From contig NZ_CP126080.1 in NCBI RefSeq assembly GCF_030122805.1, positions 3,663,001 through 3,727,000 of the forward strand: 64,000 nt of DNA. Direction: 5' to 3'. Below the pieces are notes generated by a model. It worked only from the letters and a program-made list of their open reading frames with translations, was not told the DNA's origin and searched no databases. The position numbers and the translations under genes were made by a program. The DNA comes from Mesobacillus sp. AQ2. GTDB lineage: Bacteria; Bacillota; Bacilli; Bacillales; Cytobacillaceae. Below are positions 19,508 through 29,303 of the stretch, piece after piece; the first letter of the stretch is position 1; every line of letters begins with the position of its first letter.

Positions 19508-20302
19508 CTATTCCTTTTTTGTTTTGCCCAAAATAAAGATTGGTTCCAATTCACCGTCTTCATATAAAAAGCTTAAGGCTGTGATCGGTACCCTTCCACT
19601 CGCAAAAAAGCTCATGGTCATCTGGGCCAGGATATCATAGCCAGTGTTGTTCTCCACATCAGCGATGATCAGGACATCCTGGTGGGGAACGGCCACCGCC
19701 ATGTTCCCCTTCATTTTTTTCTTCATTTCATTCAAAAAGCTTGTATTCAGGATACGGCTCGCATCATAGCCGTCATTGGTATTGAGGAAATAAAAGGTAT
19801 TATCAGCCACACGGTCCTCTTTCAGTTTGACGGAAAGCGAACGTACATTGAACAAAGCTGTCTCACGGACCTGGCCTGCTGACCATCCCTCTTTTTTAAG
19901 AAGCTTTGAATCAATCAGCCTGTATGTAGTGCCTAAATCCAAAGCATAATAGATCCTTGTTTCAGCGGTATGATCATCATAAAGGAAAGGTGTCCCTTCC
20001 TCAGCTTCCGATGGAAATGACGTCGAGCGGATGACAGGGAAGATGTTCTTTTCCTTGCCTGACAGTTCAAGCTGGCTTTCCATCGCATTTAAACCTTCCG
20101 AAACATAGTAGACAACTTCATCAATTGCCTTTTCTTTCTGATCCTGCCACTTAGCAATAATCCCGGGCAGGGCAATCGTAATGCCGCGTCCAGTGTTTTT
20201 ATGTTCAATCCTTAACTGATCCTTTTCCCGGTCATAAGAAAAAGTCCGGTCAGGATGCTGCAGGCGGTTTTCAAGCTCTTTACGCATTTTTCTGCTGTCC
20301 AT
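19508..20302 (-). CDS. ytpQ: DUF1444 protein YtpQ
   Basis: 264 residues from the ATG at 20300-20302, which follows GGAGGG by 8 nt; longer upstream frames lack ribosome sites. A cytoplasmic protein of the YtpQ/DUF1444 family with no established activity. Conserved blocks visible are [20 protein letters not shown] and [14 protein letters not shown]. It lies downstream of the thioredoxin-like ytpP as in B. subtilis; the tRNA-binding gene ytpR that sits next to it there is absent here. Confidence 0.88.
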   Translation of the reverse strand: MDSRKMRKELENRLQHPDRTFSYDREKDQLRIEHKNTGRGITIALPGIIAKWQDQKEKAIDEVVYYVSEGLNAMESQLELSGKEKNIFPVIRSTSFPSEAEEGTPFLYDDHTAETRIYYALDLGTTYRLIDSKLLKKEGWSAGQVRETALFNVRSLSVKLKEDRVADNTFYFLNTNDGYDASRILNTSFLNEMKKKMKGNMAVAVPHQDVLIIADVENNTGYDILAQMTMSFFASGRVPITALSFLYEDGELEPIFILGKTKKE

Positions 20303-20388
20303 TGTTGTATCCCTCCACTTCTCCAGGAGTTTCTGCAAACTCATTTTACATGAAATTTCCCTCCACCTCAAAAGATGGAGGGAAAGAA

Positions 20389-20703
20389 TTAAGCAAGACC
20401 TTCAATGAAATTTTCAATCTCAGTCTGTGTTTTTCTGTTCTTGCTGACAAAACGGCCAAGCTCTTTGCCATTTTCAAATGCGATGAAGCTTGGGATTCCG
20501 AATACATCAAGCTGGATGCACAAATCGATGAAGTCATCCCGGTCTACAGAGACGAATTCATAGTCACTGTACTTGCTTTCGATTTCAGGCAAGACTGGCT
20601 CGATCACACGGCAGTCCGGGCACCAGCCCGCCGTAAATAAAAATATATGTTTTCCATCGTTTTTCAACGTTTCGAATTGTTCCATTGACTCCAAGTTTTT
20701 CAT
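20389..20703 (-). CDS. ytpP: Thioredoxin-like protein YtpP
   Basis: 104 residues with the thioredoxin active site WCPDC (Cys28, Cys31) and the cis-proline segment GIPSF. A cytoplasmic thiol-disulfide protein of unknown specific partner. The ATG follows GGGAGG. A CCCTCCA/TGGAGGG hairpin (20358-20384) lies between it and ytpQ and overlaps the ytpQ upstream region without a T-run. Confidence 0.92.
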   Translation of the reverse strand: MKNLESMEQFETLKNDGKHIFLFTAGWCPDCRVIEPVLPEIESKYSDYEFVSVDRDDFIDLCIQLDVFGIPSFIAFENGKELGRFVSKNRKTQTEIENFIEGLA

Positions 20704-20892
20704 ATTGGTACCTCCCGGTTAAATCTCATTTTACTTATCTTATTGTACCCATGCAGGGTGAAAAAAGAAACTAATCTGATTACGAGAAGGGATTCTTACC
20801 CACACCTGCAATTGGCGGCAATTGTGTAAGTATAAGAAGATAGGGGGGAGACAACTTAGGTAAAAAAAATACTATAAGGAGTTTGAACACGA

Positions 20893-20996
20893 CTCTACTT
20901 TGGACAGCTTTCACGTGAAATTGCAAAAACCTGTCAGAACCCTGCTCTACTTTGTATAGCTTTCACATGAAAAAACAAAAAGCTGTCTGAACTTAC
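20893..20996. repeat. Two-unit 52-bp repeat
   Basis: TCTACTTTG...AGCTTTCAC(G/A)TGAAA...CTGTC(A/T)GAAC occurs at 20893 and again at 20945, exactly 52 bp later. The second unit's end merges with the terminator of the lipoprotein gene. The rest of the 20704-21025 gap holds no gene; an unexplained purine-rich stretch AAGATAGGGGGGAGAC is at about 20838. Confidence 0.7.
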
Positions 20997-21012
20997 ATTA
21001 GCTTCAGACAGC
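20969..21012 (-). terminator. Terminator of the 21026-21529 lipoprotein gene
   Basis: GCTGTCTGAA / TTCAGACAGC, a 10-bp stem, followed on the minus strand by TTTTTGTTTTTT. Confidence 0.85.
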
Positions 21013-21025
21013 ATAGGGTCGAGGT

Positions 21026-21529
21026 TTATTTTACTTTCACAGAATTCGCGATTTCCATCATGGCTTCTGCATCTTCTTTTACGTTTTCGGTTTCTGTGGT
21101 CAGCTTGACACCGCCGATACCGACAATTAACTGATACTGATTTTCCTTCAGCTGCTTGACCAGCATATAGCCAAATTTGCCATTTTTACTGAATGTCTCA
21201 TTGGCGTCCCATTCTTTCTGCTGCTTGACAGTAGATTCATAGACCACTTTACTGTCTTCTTTCTCGTGTTGGTTATAGAAAAGAATATATGTTTTTGAGC
21301 CATTATTGAACAGGACATTATTTGGCGTTTCCTCTTCCACTTTAAACTCGGATGGCAAGTAATACTCTATGTCTTTAGTACTATTATTCGTTTTCTCAGG
21401 CTGAGTTTCAAATGTATTTGAAACTTCTTTTTTTATTTCAGCCTTTTGCTCTGAAAACTGGGCAGAACAACCGCTCAGCAGAATTACTCCTACTATAACG
21501 AGCCCAAATGCCCTACTGAACTTCATCAT
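21026..21529 (-). CDS. Putative lipoprotein
   Basis: 167 residues. A signal peptide ends in the lipobox LLSGC (Cys at about residue 21), so the product should be a lipid-anchored extracytoplasmic protein. The mature part is polar; KVVYESTVKQQKEWDAN and FGYMLVKQLKENQYQLIVGIGG suggest a small alpha/beta domain. I do not recognise a family. AAGGGGG precedes tandem ATG codons. Stands alone between ytpP and a nucleotide-pool enzyme. Confidence 0.8.
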   Translation of the reverse strand: MMKFSRAFGLVIVGVILLSGCSAQFSEQKAEIKKEVSNTFETQPEKTNNSTKDIEYYLPSEFKVEEETPNNVLFNNGSKTYILFYNQHEKEDSKVVYESTVKQQKEWDANETFSKNGKFGYMLVKQLKENQYQLIVGIGGVKLTTETENVKEDAEAMMEIANSVKVK

Positions 21530-21692
21530 ACTTTTTTCCCCCTTGCTAAGGACTTAACCACTCCTTTTCTATCATACCTTGCTTGTTTGATGGGTGACAA
21601 GACTTCTCAAGCATTTTTTGTTGGAAATTAAGATATTTTTCAGAAATTTGTCGATAAATCTTTATATTCGCCATTTTTTATATCAAAACTAT

Positions 21693-21718
21693 AAAAGACA
21701 GCCTCTTTAGACTGTCTT
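21693..21718 (-). terminator. Terminator of the DUF84 gene
   Basis: AGACAGTC...GACTGTCT-like hairpin (AAGACAG / CTGTCTT) overlapping the stop codon region, with a T-run on the minus strand. Confidence 0.7.
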
Positions 21719-22225
21719 ATCCGTATTATATTCATATTGTCCAGCGAGCAGTTTCATGACATGAGTGAACATTTCGCTTCGGTCGATTTGTCCATTTGTA
21801 AAGATCCCGATAGCTCCTTCATTTTTACGGACATTTTGTTTTTTTGCGTAATCGTCCATCACTGGCCCGAGTTCGGAACCTGCCAACAATTGCTGTGCTA
21901 CTTCATCCGGAAGCGGAATCCTGGCTCCTCCCGCAATGATCGGCTCCATCCCTTTCACTGCCAAAGCTCCCCAATTGCATAGCATTAGTCCGTATGGAGT
22001 TTGCTGGACTCCTCCTTCGAGGCCAATGCCAATTCCTGCTTCTCCTTTTTCGGCAGCCTCGATGGCTCTGTTGACAGCACCTCTGATGGTTTCCTCATCT
22101 GACATTGGCTGGTCGCTTACCCCAGATTCAGCATCTATTGAGACAATCTCATAATCTGTTTCTTGAAACGCTGCCTTAACTGCATTGATTTTTGCCGGAT
22201 TCTTTGAACCTACTGCCACTTTCAT
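21707..22225 (-). CDS. DUF84 inosine/xanthosine triphosphatase-like protein
   Basis: 172 residues from the ATG at 22223-22225, 8 nt after AAAGGTGG. YjjX/DUF84 family, related to Maf/HAM1 folds, which hydrolyse non-canonical ITP/XTP. Signatures: VAVGSKNPAKINAVKAAF at the N-terminus and GIGLEGGVQ (about residues 66-74). It precedes the M42 peptidase gene's terminator but is separately terminated. Activity is inferred from the family only. Confidence 0.85.
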   Translation of the reverse strand: MKVAVGSKNPAKINAVKAAFQETDYEIVSIDAESGVSDQPMSDEETIRGAVNRAIEAAEKGEAGIGIGLEGGVQQTPYGLMLCNWGALAVKGMEPIIAGGARIPLPDEVAQQLLAGSELGPVMDDYAKKQNVRKNEGAIGIFTNGQIDRSEMFTHVMKLLAGQYEYNTDKTV

Positions 22226-22249
22226 ATCCATTTCCACCTTTCATCCATG

Positions 22250-22278
22250 AAAAAGGAGCAGTGATCAGCTGCCCCTCA
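22250..22278 (-). terminator. Terminator of ytoP
   Basis: GGGGCAG / CTGCTCC hairpin followed on the minus strand by TTTTTC. Confidence 0.8.
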
Positions 22279-22289
22279 TTTTGAGTAGA

Positions 22290-23363
22290 TTAACTATTGT
22301 TTTTGATGGTTTCTACCGTTGTTTTATCAGCTGCTTTGACAAGTTTGACGAGCAATTCCTTCGCTGCCGCATAGTCATCGACATGGATCATGGACGCTGC
22401 TGTATGGATATAGCGTGAACAGATGCCAATGACCGCACTCGGGATTCCCTGATTGGAAGTATGGACTCTTCCTGCATCAGTTCCACCCTGGGAAACGAAG
22501 TACTGGTAAGGAATATCATTGGTTTCAGCCATGTCGAGGATGAATTCCCTCATACCTCGGTGCGTGACCATCGAACGGTCGAGAATTCTCAGCAATGTTC
22601 CCTTTCCAAGTTGGCCAAATTCATTTTTATCACCTGACATATCATTGGCCGGGCTCGCATCTAACGCAAAGAAGATGTCCGGGTCGATCATATTGGCAGC
22701 CGTCTGAGCGCCTCTTAAGCCGACCTCTTCCTGGACAGTCGCACCAGAGTAAAGCATATTTGGCAATTGGATGTCCTTTGTTTCTTTTAGCAATTCGATT
22801 GCCAGACCGCAGCCATAGCGGTTATCCCAGGCTTTTGCGAGAATCTTCTTTTCGTTTGCCATCGGCGTGAACGGACAGATTGGCACGATTTGCTGCCCTG
22901 GTTTAATCCCGATCCTGATCGCATCTTCCTTATCATCTGCACCGATATCTATCAGCATATTCTTGATTTCCATTGGTTTGTTGCGCTTCGACTCATCCAA
23001 TAGATGAGGAGGGATCGATCCAATTACACCAGTAACTGGCCCATTTTTCGTAATGATCTGGACGCGCTGTGCAAGAAGCACCTGGCTCCACCAGCCACCA
23101 AGTGTCTGGAATCGGATCATTCCGTTTTTCGTGATCGAAGTTACCATGAAACCAACTTCATCCATATGTCCGGCGACCATGATTTTCGGGCCATCCGGAT
23201 TTCCCTTTTTCACGCCAAATACACTTCCCAATTTATCCTGGATCAATTCATCAGAATATTGTCCAAGCTGCTCGCGCATAAATTTACGAACAGGATGCTC
23301 ATTGCCCGGAGCTCCAGGCAATTCTGTCAAAGTTTTAAACAGGCTTAATGTTTGCTCGTTCAT
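22290..23363 (-). CDS. ytoP: M42-family aminopeptidase (YtoP)
   Basis: 357 residues. A dinuclear zinc or cobalt aminopeptidase of the M42 family (glutamyl aminopeptidase/PepA and TET type), cytoplasmic. Metal and catalytic segments are in place: [35 protein letters not shown], and the terminal [22 protein letters not shown] precedes the ATG. Convergent or independent of its neighbours, with its own terminator. Confidence 0.92.
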   Translation of the reverse strand: MNEQTLSLFKTLTELPGAPGNEHPVRKFMREQLGQYSDELIQDKLGSVFGVKKGNPDGPKIMVAGHMDEVGFMVTSITKNGMIRFQTLGGWWSQVLLAQRVQIITKNGPVTGVIGSIPPHLLDESKRNKPMEIKNMLIDIGADDKEDAIRIGIKPGQQIVPICPFTPMANEKKILAKAWDNRYGCGLAIELLKETKDIQLPNMLYSGATVQEEVGLRGAQTAANMIDPDIFFALDASPANDMSGDKNEFGQLGKGTLLRILDRSMVTHRGMREFILDMAETNDIPYQYFVSQGGTDAGRVHTSNQGIPSAVIGICSRYIHTAASMIHVDDYAAAKELLVKLVKAADKTTVETIKNNS

Positions 23364-23563
23364 ATGACTGCTCCTTTTAAAAAAGTTTAGGTTTGCTAAA
23401 CATTATGTATACCATCCATTTTACAGAACATTTCCTCTGCTTGCCAGTCATATTCCTGCCAATCACACGAATAGTACGGTCATTAATCCTTTGCTCCAGC
23501 ATAGGGATTTGTTATGATGAAGTTAACTTGAAATTCCATATATAACCTTGGAGGTACTTGACT

Positions 23564-23878
23564 ATGAACTGGAAAGCCTTTGTCCTCGGCGTTGGCGCCG
23601 GCCTTGCTGGTGCATATGCAGTAAAGGAACTTGCCTCACAAAAAGAAACAGTCTCAGCTGAAAAAGTACTGAATGATGCAAAGGCCGCTTTTAAAAAATC
23701 CGGACCCATCAGCGGTTCATGGATCAATATGACGGTTGAAGCCTTCTCCAAACCGCCAATTGAATACCAGGTATACAAAGGCGGTGTCTCACGCAATGTT
23801 GACGGCAGGGTTGAGCAATATGAGTTTATCGCAGATGCAGCAACCGGTGCCATATTGGACGCCTACCCATTAAATTAG
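23564..23878 (+). CDS. ytzB: Small PepSY-like protein (YtzB-like)
   Basis: 104 residues from the ATG at 23564-23566, 9 nt after GGAGG. A short N-terminal hydrophobic, glycine-rich segment (VLGVGAGLAGAYAV) may be a signal or membrane segment. The rest looks like one PepSY domain ending in VEQYEFIADAATGAILDA. PepSY domains often act as peptidase inhibitors; no specific role is known. Divergent from ytoP. Confidence 0.75.
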   Translation: MNWKAFVLGVGAGLAGAYAVKELASQKETVSAEKVLNDAKAAFKKSGPISGSWINMTVEAFSKPPIEYQVYKGGVSRNVDGRVEQYEFIADAATGAILDAYPLN

Positions 23879-23892
23879 ACGAAAAGAAACCC

Positions 23893-23920
23893 AGACCTGC
23901 CGCGGCAGGTCTATTTTTTT
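23893..23920. terminator. Bidirectional terminator ytzB / ytnP
   Basis: Perfect palindrome AGACCTGCCGCGGCAGGTCT followed by ATTTTTTT on the plus strand. The ytnP stop codon lies inside it. Confidence 0.85.
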
Positions 23921-24750
23921 CTTTCAATGCTTTCAGTTATCTTCCCATCTTGGTCGAATTTGACGGCCCTGTACACAGAATCATGGTAAAAAGTAAACCA
24001 GGCGTTCCTGCTTATTCCATATTCCAGCCACTTCTGCTTGGCAAAAATCGAATCCATCGGATAATCATCGTACGCCATCACCCAGAGAGGGTTTTGATGA
24101 GCATGGGTCGGCATGATATCAGCCATGTGGACGACGGTTGAATCTCCATCCTCAATGATCAGTATTGAATGGCCATCACTGTGTCCTCCAGTGTGAATCA
24201 TCTTGAGCGGCCCAAACGACCATTCTTTTTCAAAAGCCTCTACCTGCTGCTCGATTCCCTGCCAGTTTTCTCTCCAGTATGTACTCTTGGAACGGATATT
24301 CGGATTGCGCATTTCATCCCACTCGACCTGAGAAGTGATGATTTTTGCATTCGGAAAAACGGATGTCAGTTCACCATCGATCACTTTCGTCAATCCGCAG
24401 GCATGATCAAAATGCATATGCGTCATCAAAACAAAGTCAATGTCAGCGGCAGTCAGCCCCAATCGCTCCAGTTCCGCATCAAGGCTTGATTCTTCAAGGA
24501 CACCAAAATTCCGTTTTTGCTTCTCATTCAGTTTCCCATTTCCAATCCCGCTTTCAACCAGGAAATTCTTTCCCTCTGCCTGAATAAAAATCGGGTCTGT
24601 CCTCAGTTCGATTTGATTTTTGTCATTCACTTCATATTTTCTGGTCCAAAGCGGTTTCGGTACAACGCCGAACATCGCTCCGCCATCCAGGTGGGTCACC
24701 CCGCCCTTCAGCCACTTTAGCTTAACATTTCCTAGCTCCAGATTTTCCAT
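23911..24750 (-). CDS. ytnP: MBL-fold metallohydrolase YtnP (lactonase family)
   Basis: 279 residues from the ATG at 24748-24750, 6 nt after AAGGGGGA. Metallo-beta-lactamase fold with the zinc motif HMHFDHACG (about residue 113), [10 protein letters not shown] and [13 protein letters not shown]. subtilis YtnP is a lactonase that degrades a Streptomyces signalling molecule; quorum-quenching activity here is inference from that. Confidence 0.88.
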   Translation of the reverse strand: MENLELGNVKLKWLKGGVTHLDGGAMFGVVPKPLWTRKYEVNDKNQIELRTDPIFIQAEGKNFLVESGIGNGKLNEKQKRNFGVLEESSLDAELERLGLTAADIDFVLMTHMHFDHACGLTKVIDGELTSVFPNAKIITSQVEWDEMRNPNIRSKSTYWRENWQGIEQQVEAFEKEWSFGPLKMIHTGGHSDGHSILIIEDGDSTVVHMADIMPTHAHQNPLWVMAYDDYPMDSIFAKQKWLEYGISRNAWFTFYHDSVYRAVKFDQDGKITESIERKK

Positions 24751-24879
24751 TGCCAATCCCCCTTTTTTCTTATGATTGTATCACTGGAATTTTAAATCTT
24801 TAAATAATTCAACTTCTATTTTGATTTTGATATAGAATCGCTGCTCATTTTTGGGGCTTCATTCCACGGAATTCTTTTA

Positions 24880-25009
24880 ATTGGCGGAGTTCACAATATT
24901 ATTGGCGATAATCTATTTTTATTCGGTGATTTTCAGATTTTATTGGCGAAAATAAATTTTTATTGCGCGGCTTTCCAATTTTATTGGCGAAAATAAAATT
25001 AATTTGGCG
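24880..25009. repeat. 20.5-bp phased repeat (ATTGGCG motif)
   Basis: ATTGGCG or close variants start at 24880, 24901, 24921, 24942, 24962, 24983 and 25003, spacing 21, 20, 21, 20, 21, 20. The motif is separated by A/T-rich filler (AAAATAAATTTTT). The array lies between trmB and ytnP, both on the minus strand. There is no gene in 24751-25083. Confidence 0.8.
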
Positions 25010-25041
25010 AACTGAAATTTAATACGCCTTTTTTTCAATTT

Positions 25042-25071
25042 AAAAAACCGGTCGATGTAAAATCGCCGGTT
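25042..25071 (-). terminator. Terminator of trmB
   Basis: AACCGGCGAT / ATCGACCGGTT hairpin followed by TTTTTT on the minus strand. Confidence 0.85.
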
Positions 25072-25083
25072 CGGTCGTCTTCA

Positions 25084-25728
25084 TTATTTAGAAATAAATT
25101 GCACTTCACAGCGGTAAATCCGGCTGCCTCGTGACGAGAATTTTTCTTCGTATTCCGTCATGATGTTGCCTTCGAAGTCGCTGTTGTGAAGGTCGAGGCT
25201 GACGTAATTCAGCTTCATGCCATAATGTGAAAAGCTTACGAGCGAATACTCGAACAAGCCCTGATTATCTGTCTTGAAGTGGATTTCTCCATTCTTCACA
25301 AGGATGGATTCGTATACTTCAAGGAAGGATTTGAAAGTCAGTCTGCGTTTTTCATGGCGTGTTTTTGGCCATGGATCAGAGAAATTCAAATAGACCCGGT
25401 CGACGTCTCCGCTTTCAAAATACTTTGCAAGTTCAGCCCCGTTCACATTCATTAGTTTGCAGTTTGGCAAATCTTCTTCAATCAGCCTGTCCAGTGCACT
25501 GACAATGACGCTCTCCTGCAGTTCAATGCCGATATAGTTAACGTCCGGATTGGCTTTGGCCATTCCTGTGATGAATTGGCCTTTACCGGTACCGATCTCG
25601 ATGTGAAGCGGCTGGTCTTTTTCAAAAACCTCACCCCATTTTCCACGGTGCTGCTCCGGCTCCTGGATCACAAAATTAGAGTATTCCTTCAATTTATCTT
25701 TAGCCCAAGGCTTGTTTCTTAGTCTCAT
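25084..25728 (-). CDS. trmB: tRNA (guanine-N7-)-methyltransferase
   Basis: 214 residues. SAM-dependent enzyme that makes m7G46 in tRNA variable loops. The SAM-binding [10 protein letters not shown] (about residues 42-51) and the family signature [17 protein letters not shown] (about 115-131) are both intact. The ATG follows GAGGTGTCAGG. Position next to ytzH and ytmP as in B. subtilis. Confidence 0.96.
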   Translation of the reverse strand: MRLRNKPWAKDKLKEYSNFVIQEPEQHRGKWGEVFEKDQPLHIEIGTGKGQFITGMAKANPDVNYIGIELQESVIVSALDRLIEEDLPNCKLMNVNGAELAKYFESGDVDRVYLNFSDPWPKTRHEKRRLTFKSFLEVYESILVKNGEIHFKTDNQGLFEYSLVSFSHYGMKLNYVSLDLHNSDFEGNIMTEYEEKFSSRGSRIYRCEVQFISK

Positions 25729-25820
25729 CCTGACACCTCTGTACTATTTTCATTCGTTTCAAACAATATCATGCAACCCAACTGTTTTCAAGGTGAAATT
25801 TCTCCCGGCTGTATAAACGC

Positions 25821-25860
25821 AAAAAGGAATCCACAATCTATATGTGAATTCCTTTTAAAA
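25821..25860 (-). terminator. Terminator-like hairpin between trmB and ytzH
   Basis: AAAGGAATCCAC / GTGAATTCCTTT, 12-bp stem with one mismatch, with TTTTT after it on the minus strand. It sits just upstream of the ytzH ribosome site. On the minus strand it could stop transcripts from ytmP that run antisense through ytzH. Confidence 0.55.
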
Positions 25861-25875
25861 GAAAGGGTGATCATT

Positions 25876-26154
25876 GTGCCTTTAAGCCACCATGACCAGG
25901 TAAATTTATTAAAGGATATATTAAGCAACCAGCACACTGACTGCTGCGGATCGGTTGCAGAGTATCAACAGCTGGAACGTCTGATTAAATCGCTGATGGT
26001 CAACACGAATGTGGATGGCAACATCAAAACGATCCTCCAGGATGTTTACCAGTATAGCCAGAACGGAGTAAATGCTTCCGACCTGGAACAGCATATCGAG
26101 ACGAATCGGAATCAGTTATCCCAATGGGTCGATGATATCGGTCAATTCTCCTAA
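25876..26154 (+). CDS. ytzH: YtzH-like protein
   Basis: 92 residues from a GTG at 25876-25878 that follows GAAAGGGTGA; the much longer frame from 25771 runs through a hairpin and is not a plausible start. A small, acidic, probably helical cytoplasmic protein (SHHDQVNLLKDILSNQH..). Function unknown. It is inserted in the opposite orientation between ytmP and trmB. Confidence 0.8.
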   Translation: MPLSHHDQVNLLKDILSNQHTDCCGSVAEYQQLERLIKSLMVNTNVDGNIKTILQDVYQYSQNGVNASDLEQHIETNRNQLSQWVDDIGQFS

Positions 26155-26160
26155 GAAAAA

Positions 26161-26934
26161 TTAAAAAAGTGCCTTTAAGAAATCAATCCATTTTTCCATC
26201 TCTGGAATGCGATTCTGGTTCTTGTGCCATTGAATCGATGAAAGCGACTGGGCGAGCGCGTACCATTTCATTCGCAGCCTGAGGTTCTCTGTCAGGCTGA
26301 TGCCGTACTTGTCCAGCCACGCTTCCCATTCCTCCAATGGTATATAGGAATAGAGGAGAAGCCCCAGATCGATGGCGGGATCAGCGATCATCGCGCCGTC
26401 CCAATCGATTAAATACAACTGGTTGTCTTCGGTAAGCAGCCAGTTGTTATGATTCACATCGCAATGGCAAACCACTTTTTCAGCGTGGTCGACATCGCCG
26501 ACATATTCAGTCAGGAACTTCATCGCATCGATTACTGCAGGCTTCGTACGCAGTTCCACATCCAAATCTTCATTTAAGGCTTGAAGGAACATCTCGGGCT
26601 TCAGCGGACTCTTTCCCAGCCTTGTGAGCATCCCAAGAAGCGGATCTGACGCATGGATTTTCTTCAACAGCCTGGCCACACGGTCATTGTTCATATCCCC
26701 GGGCTTCAGCTCTCTTCCATTCATCCACTGCTGCGCCGTTATAACATCTCCGTTTTCTAACCTTTTAGTCCAAACAAGCTTGGGTACGATTCCTTCTGCG
26801 GAGAGTACAGCAAGAAAAGGGGATGAATTTCGTTTTAAAAACAGCCTTTGTTCTTCATGCTGTGCAAAATAGGCAGCACCGGTTGCGCCGCCAGCAGGAA
26901 CGATCTCCCAATCCTGTCCAAATAAATGTTCCAA
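26161..26934 (-). CDS. ytmP: Aminoglycoside phosphotransferase-fold kinase YtmP
   Basis: 257 residues, TTG start after AAGGTGA. Choline/aminoglycoside kinase fold with the catalytic loop HCDVNHNNW (about residues 153-161) and metal-binding LIDWDGA (about 172-178). The substrate is unknown; it may be a metabolite kinase or act on a choline- or sugar-like compound. It has an N-terminal glycine-rich GGATGAAYF nucleotide loop. Confidence 0.85.
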   Translation of the reverse strand: MEHLFGQDWEIVPAGGATGAAYFAQHEEQRLFLKRNSSPFLAVLSAEGIVPKLVWTKRLENGDVITAQQWMNGRELKPGDMNNDRVARLLKKIHASDPLLGMLTRLGKSPLKPEMFLQALNEDLDVELRTKPAVIDAMKFLTEYVGDVDHAEKVVCHCDVNHNNWLLTEDNQLYLIDWDGAMIADPAIDLGLLLYSYIPLEEWEAWLDKYGISLTENLRLRMKWYALAQSLSSIQWHKNQNRIPEMEKWIDFLKALF

Positions 26935-27029
26935 AGTTAGTCACCTTCATTTATCACTATTTCCCTTGTGCTGAAAACCGGAAATGGATTCTATAAAATC
27001 AAAAATCACCGTTGTTCTTATTATCGGAA

Positions 27030-27075
27030 ATAAAAAGACAGCTATTGATAGGAAAATGCACACAATAGCTATCTT
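27030..27075 (-). terminator. Terminator of amyX
   Basis: AGCTATTG / CAATAGCT (27040-27047 and 27063-27070) with GTCTTTTTATTT following on the minus strand. Confidence 0.8.
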
Positions 27076-27161
27076 ATAAATTTTATCCCCAGAGGCTCGG
27101 TACGTCAACCCCAACAGCACTAAATTAATATTGTTAAAAAGTTATCAAATCAAGGATCCTG

Positions 27162-29303
27162 CTATTTTGCCGCCACGAACAGTGAGCATGGCTCCAGCAA
27201 GACCTTTTTCCCTTCCATATGGCGAAATGGCTCTGCAGACGCATTTTCATGGTCAACCAGGACATTCCATTTCGCCTCTTCCGGAAGTTCGGCCAGCTGC
27301 TGGTCCATTGAAGGATTGATCAGCACGATGATTTTTTCCCATCCTGCGCCTGCTTGCAGTTCATATCCGATCAACGGTGCCTGCAATGGCAAAAACGCCA
27401 TTCGCCTGCGGATTTCTTCGCTGTCTCCAAGCCTGAAAGCTTCGTTCGCTTTTCGTATCGCAATGATCCCTTTGATGTAGCTGATATTATCCAGGTTTTC
27501 ATCACGAAGGTCCCAATCTAGCCAGTTTATGTCGTCAGGAGATCGATAGCTGTTGCCGACTCCCTTCTTCGTCCTGAAAAATTCCTGGCCGCTGTGTAAA
27601 AACGGGATGCCCTGTGCCAGCAAGACCATCGATGTTGCCAGTCTGTGCTGCTTTTTCAAAATAGCATCCTCCACATCGGGAGTGCATATTTTCAGCTTAT
27701 CCCACAAGGTATGGTTATCATGTGACTCAATGTAATTCACCGACTGGCCAGGCTGGAGGAACAGGCCGCTTTTCCGCTTGCCGATTCCAACGCTTCCTGC
27801 CATAACCTGTTTAGCTGCTTCCAGATACCGCTCATTTCCCAGTGCATATCCTTTGTCATAAATATTAAAGGTACTGCCCTTAATAGAATCTCGGAACCAG
27901 TCATTGAACTGGCCAATCCCCGGAAGCTTCCCCTGGTTGGCAATATTGGCTTTCCGGTCACCCGGCAGCGGGGTATTGAGATCCCAGCCTTCCCCAATAA
28001 TCAGCATATGGGGTTTTACACCATCCACGGCCTTCCTGACGGCCGTCATCGTCTCAACGTCAAGGATTCCCATCAAGTCGAAACGGAAGCCGTCAACCTG
28101 GTACTCATTCAGCCAGAACAGGACTGAATCAACGATGTATTTCCTCACCATCAGTCTTTCAGAGGCGATATCGTTCCCCACTCCCGTTCCATTCGAGGGA
28201 AGACCATGTTCATCATGACGGAAAAAATAACCCGGGACTATTTTTTCAAAAGGGGAATCTTCCCGGATGTAGACATGATTATAAACCACGTCCATGATGA
28301 CACCCAGATCCATTTTGTGTATCGCAGAAATCAGCTGCTTAAGTTCGGTTATCCGGCTGTAGGGATCTTCCGGATCCGTCGCATAGCTGCCATCCGGTCC
28401 ATTATAATGGACTGGATTATACCCCCAGTTATAGGAACCGAAAGTGTCCAGTTCATCTACCCCTTCGAAATCATGGAATGGAAGAAGCTCGATATGGGTG
28501 ACACCGAGCTGGCGTATATATGCAAGGCCGGTACTCTCCCCCAACGGAGTCATGGTGTCCATTTCTGCAGCGCCCAGGTAGGTCCCCTTCCTGGAAGCCC
28601 CACTGTTGGGATGCATGGTCAGATCCCTGATATGGGCTTCATAGATAATCGCATCCACCGGATTTCTCAATGGAGTAAAACCGTCCTGTACCTGGCTTGC
28701 TTTGGTTGGGTCGACCACAACTCCATATTCACCATTAACTGTTAAAGCGATTGCATACGGATCAACCGCCTCTCTCCATTCAAGATTGATACACACCAGG
28801 AACGAATACCGATAAAGCTCCAGATTCCTTTCAACCGTAATGCTCCATACACCTTTCCCGGATCTTTTCATATTAATGAATTCAGGGTTTTGCCGATCAT
28901 CCCGAAACAGCTTTAGCCTGATTTTCCCGGCGGTAGGAGCCCATAGCTTGAAAGTGCTTTTTTCAGGTGTATAGCTGACCCCAAGATCATTTCCCTCGTA
29001 AAAAAATAACCTGTCAAATTCCTCCGTACGGATGACTGCACCGATTTGCAGATCGGTTTCGCCGCCATGATCATCTGATACTTTATATGGTTTACCGATT
29101 TCCGGCCTGACACTGGCCAAACAAATATATTTCACTGTCTCCTCAAGGTATACCTTTTTCTGGATTGCCAAAGGCAAATCAACGCCCTCTCCTTTGAGCC
29201 GGAACTCTTTGGAGTCACCATCAAAATAAGAATAAGGCAGCAAAACTGTAATGAGATCTACTTGATCAAGATAGGCGTAAAACTCCCTTTCAATGGCAAT
29301 CAT
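27162..29303 (-). CDS. amyX: Type I pullulanase
   Basis: 713 residues, no signal peptide, so cytoplasmic. GH13 debranching enzyme hydrolysing alpha-1,6 links. An N-terminal region and a CBM48-like module (about residues 110-200) precede the barrel. The pullulanase hallmark YNWGYNP, DGFRFDLMGILD (nucleophile Asp), IIGEGWD (acid Glu) and ESHDNHTLWDK are all present. Its start overlaps the end of the upstream lipid kinase gene by 14 bp. GAGGAG lies about 10 nt before the ATG. Confidence 0.95.
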   Translation of the reverse strand: MIAIEREFYAYLDQVDLITVLLPYSYFDGDSKEFRLKGEGVDLPLAIQKKVYLEETVKYICLASVRPEIGKPYKVSDDHGGETDLQIGAVIRTEEFDRLFFYEGNDLGVSYTPEKSTFKLWAPTAGKIRLKLFRDDRQNPEFINMKRSGKGVWSITVERNLELYRYSFLVCINLEWREAVDPYAIALTVNGEYGVVVDPTKASQVQDGFTPLRNPVDAIIYEAHIRDLTMHPNSGASRKGTYLGAAEMDTMTPLGESTGLAYIRQLGVTHIELLPFHDFEGVDELDTFGSYNWGYNPVHYNGPDGSYATDPEDPYSRITELKQLISAIHKMDLGVIMDVVYNHVYIREDSPFEKIVPGYFFRHDEHGLPSNGTGVGNDIASERLMVRKYIVDSVLFWLNEYQVDGFRFDLMGILDVETMTAVRKAVDGVKPHMLIIGEGWDLNTPLPGDRKANIANQGKLPGIGQFNDWFRDSIKGSTFNIYDKGYALGNERYLEAAKQVMAGSVGIGKRKSGLFLQPGQSVNYIESHDNHTLWDKLKICTPDVEDAILKKQHRLATSMVLLAQGIPFLHSGQEFFRTKKGVGNSYRSPDDINWLDWDLRDENLDNISYIKGIIAIRKANEAFRLGDSEEIRRRMAFLPLQAPLIGYELQAGAGWEKIIVLINPSMDQQLAELPEEAKWNVLVDHENASAEPFRHMEGKKVLLEPCSLFVAAK

